A stretch of 21,825 bases of DNA from CAIKZY01 sp044345075 (GTDB lineage Bacteria > Actinomycetota > Actinomycetes > S36-B12), in contig JBIJBU010000016.1 in NCBI GenBank assembly GCA_044345075.1, positions 1-21,825 of the forward strand, given 5' to 3'. Made by a program: the position numbers and the translations under genes. The notes beneath the pieces were generated by a model that saw nothing but the letters and a program-made list of their open reading frames with translations, had not been told where the DNA came from and did not search any database. Positions 21,036 to 21,825 of this stretch are shown piece after piece; position 1 is the first letter of the stretch; every line of letters starts with the position of its first letter.

Positions 21036-21767
21036 GTGAACGACATCGAACTCGTGCTGGTAACAGGTGCAGGTGGAGGAATCGGGCGTGAGATCGTTCG
21101 GCAGCTGACCGAACAAGGGCTCGGGGTCATCGCCATCGACATCACCGAGAGCGCAGTGGCTGCCGCGGTGGATGCCGCCCACCCCGGTGCCTACATCCAG
21201 GGCTTTGCTGGTGACATCTCCGATTTTGACACCGCCAGAGCCGCAGTCGCCACCACGGAAGGTCACCGCCTTCGCGGTTTGGTGAACTGCGCGGGTTACT
21301 TCAAGGAGCAGCAGTTCGAAGATGTCCTCGAAGAGGACTGGAATGCGATCCTGCGAAGCAATTTGATCACGGCAGTCTCGATGTGCCACGCGACACTGCC
21401 ACGACTTCGTGAACAGCGCCACGGCTGCGTCGTCAACTTCGCCTCCACAGCCGGAGAATTTGGGAGCATCCGGCCAGCGGCGCTCTATGCCGCCGCTAAA
21501 GCGGGTGTCATCGGCTTGTCAAAGGGACTCGCGCGTGAGTATGGCCCATTCAATGTGCGCGTGAACGTGATCTCTCCAGGACCCACGGACACGACTGGAT
21601 TCAAGAAGTCAGCTGACCACGACACTTCCGTTGCTGCAGGTCGCACTCTCCTGGGTCGGATGGGCCAGCCCAGCGACATCGCCAACGGCGTCAGCTATCT
21701 CCTCAGCCCGGGAGCAGCGTGGGTCACCGGAGAAGTCTTGCGGGTCAATGGCGGCAGCCTGATCTAG
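21036..21767 (+). CDS. Short-chain dehydrogenase/reductase (SDR-2)
   Basis: 243 aa classical SDR. Cofactor motif TGAGGGIG (10-17), acidic VIAIDIT at the end of beta-2 suggesting NAD(H) preference, NCAG (84-87), N109, and the catalytic S137, Y151, K155 in YAAAK. The C-terminal VNGGSLI is typical. It is related in family to SDR-1 but clearly distinct in sequence. GTG 21036 has AGAGGA about 8 bases upstream. It is divergent from the GntR gene under operator 11 and likely first in a further operon that continues past the right edge. The substrate is unknown; alcohol/ketone interconversion within the pathway is likely. Confidence 0.92.
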   Translation: MNDIELVLVTGAGGGIGREIVRQLTEQGLGVIAIDITESAVAAAVDAAHPGAYIQGFAGDISDFDTARAAVATTEGHRLRGLVNCAGYFKEQQFEDVLEEDWNAILRSNLITAVSMCHATLPRLREQRHGCVVNFASTAGEFGSIRPAALYAAAKAGVIGLSKGLAREYGPFNVRVNVISPGPTDTTGFKKSADHDTSVAAGRTLLGRMGQPSDIANGVSYLLSPGAAWVTGEVLRVNGGSLI

Positions 21768-21811
21768 CAGGACACACGCATCGATCAGATAACCACTACG
21801 AAAGTGATTTG

Positions 21812-21825
21812 ATGAACCTCACGGA
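21812..21825 (+). CDS. Possible start of a further gene (partial)
   Basis: An ATG 44 bp after the SDR-2 stop opens a frame beginning MNLT that leaves the window. The upstream sequence has only a weak ribosome site (AAAGTGA). Too little is visible to identify it. If real it would be the second gene of the SDR-2 operon. Confidence 0.3.

Noticed and set aside
1..21825. Mobile elements, CRISPR arrays, tRNA/rRNA genes, phage or toxin-antitoxin genes
   Set aside because: Looked for on both strands. No transposase or integrase, no spaced direct repeats and no tRNA-like cloverleaf was recognised, although a covariance-model scan could not be run.

Overview
This 21.8 kb window is high-GC, densely coded, mostly bacterial chromosome. 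The DUF3263 protein (an actinobacterial family), GTG and TTG starts, a MsmX/UgpC-type ATPase and the P450-ferredoxin pairing point to an Actinomycete. I cannot resolve the order or genus. I see no rRNA, tRNA, IS element, CRISPR array or phage gene.

Left flank (1-4381): a membrane-embedded spermidine-synthase-like protein running off the left edge (-), a CPBP intramembrane protease (+), a small DUF3263 protein (+) and a multi-substrate sugar ABC ATPase (-). These look like ordinary chromosomal genes.

Catabolic regulon (4502 to at least 21767): ten transcription units arranged as five divergent pairs. (1) SDR-1 (-) / RidA-1 (+). (2) N-acyl-D-amino-acid deacylase-like amidohydrolase (-) / D-serine dehydratase or D-threonine aldolase-like PLP enzyme (+). 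(3) Cytochrome P450 (-) / [3Fe-4S] ferredoxin plus a peptidyl-hydroxyglycine-lyase-like NHL propeller (+). (4) RidA-2 plus RraA-like protein (-) / a seven-gene operon of sugar-type ABC binding protein, two permeases, an uncharacterised TIM-barrel-like protein, E1-alpha, E1-beta and a free-standing lipoyl domain (+). (5) GntR/FadR-type regulator (-) / SDR-2 (+).

The main discovery is a shared operator. A 15-bp palindrome close to WTTGGTCNGACCAAT, the type of site bound by FadR/PdhR-like GntR proteins, occurs eleven times, only in these five divergent regions. Each region has one copy abutting the upstream side of a -35 box and another covering the -10/start of the opposite promoter. The outer copies are 53-64 bp apart centre to centre, close to 5 or 6 helical turns. 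The obvious candidate regulator is the GntR protein encoded at 19951-20670, which carries three copies in front of itself. The sequence therefore defines one coordinated, probably self-regulated pathway.

Working model (inference): the ABC system imports a substrate, probably with the MsmX-like ATPase since the operon has none. P450, ferredoxin and the PAL-like lyase could cleave a C-N bond next to an amide or amine. The deacylase and PLP enzyme could handle an N-acyl-D-amino acid, with the two RidA proteins removing reactive enamine/imine intermediates. The SDRs, the RraA-like protein and E1-alpha/beta plus lipoyl protein would process the carbon skeleton. The substrate cannot be read from sequence, and the combination is not one I recognise as a described pathway.
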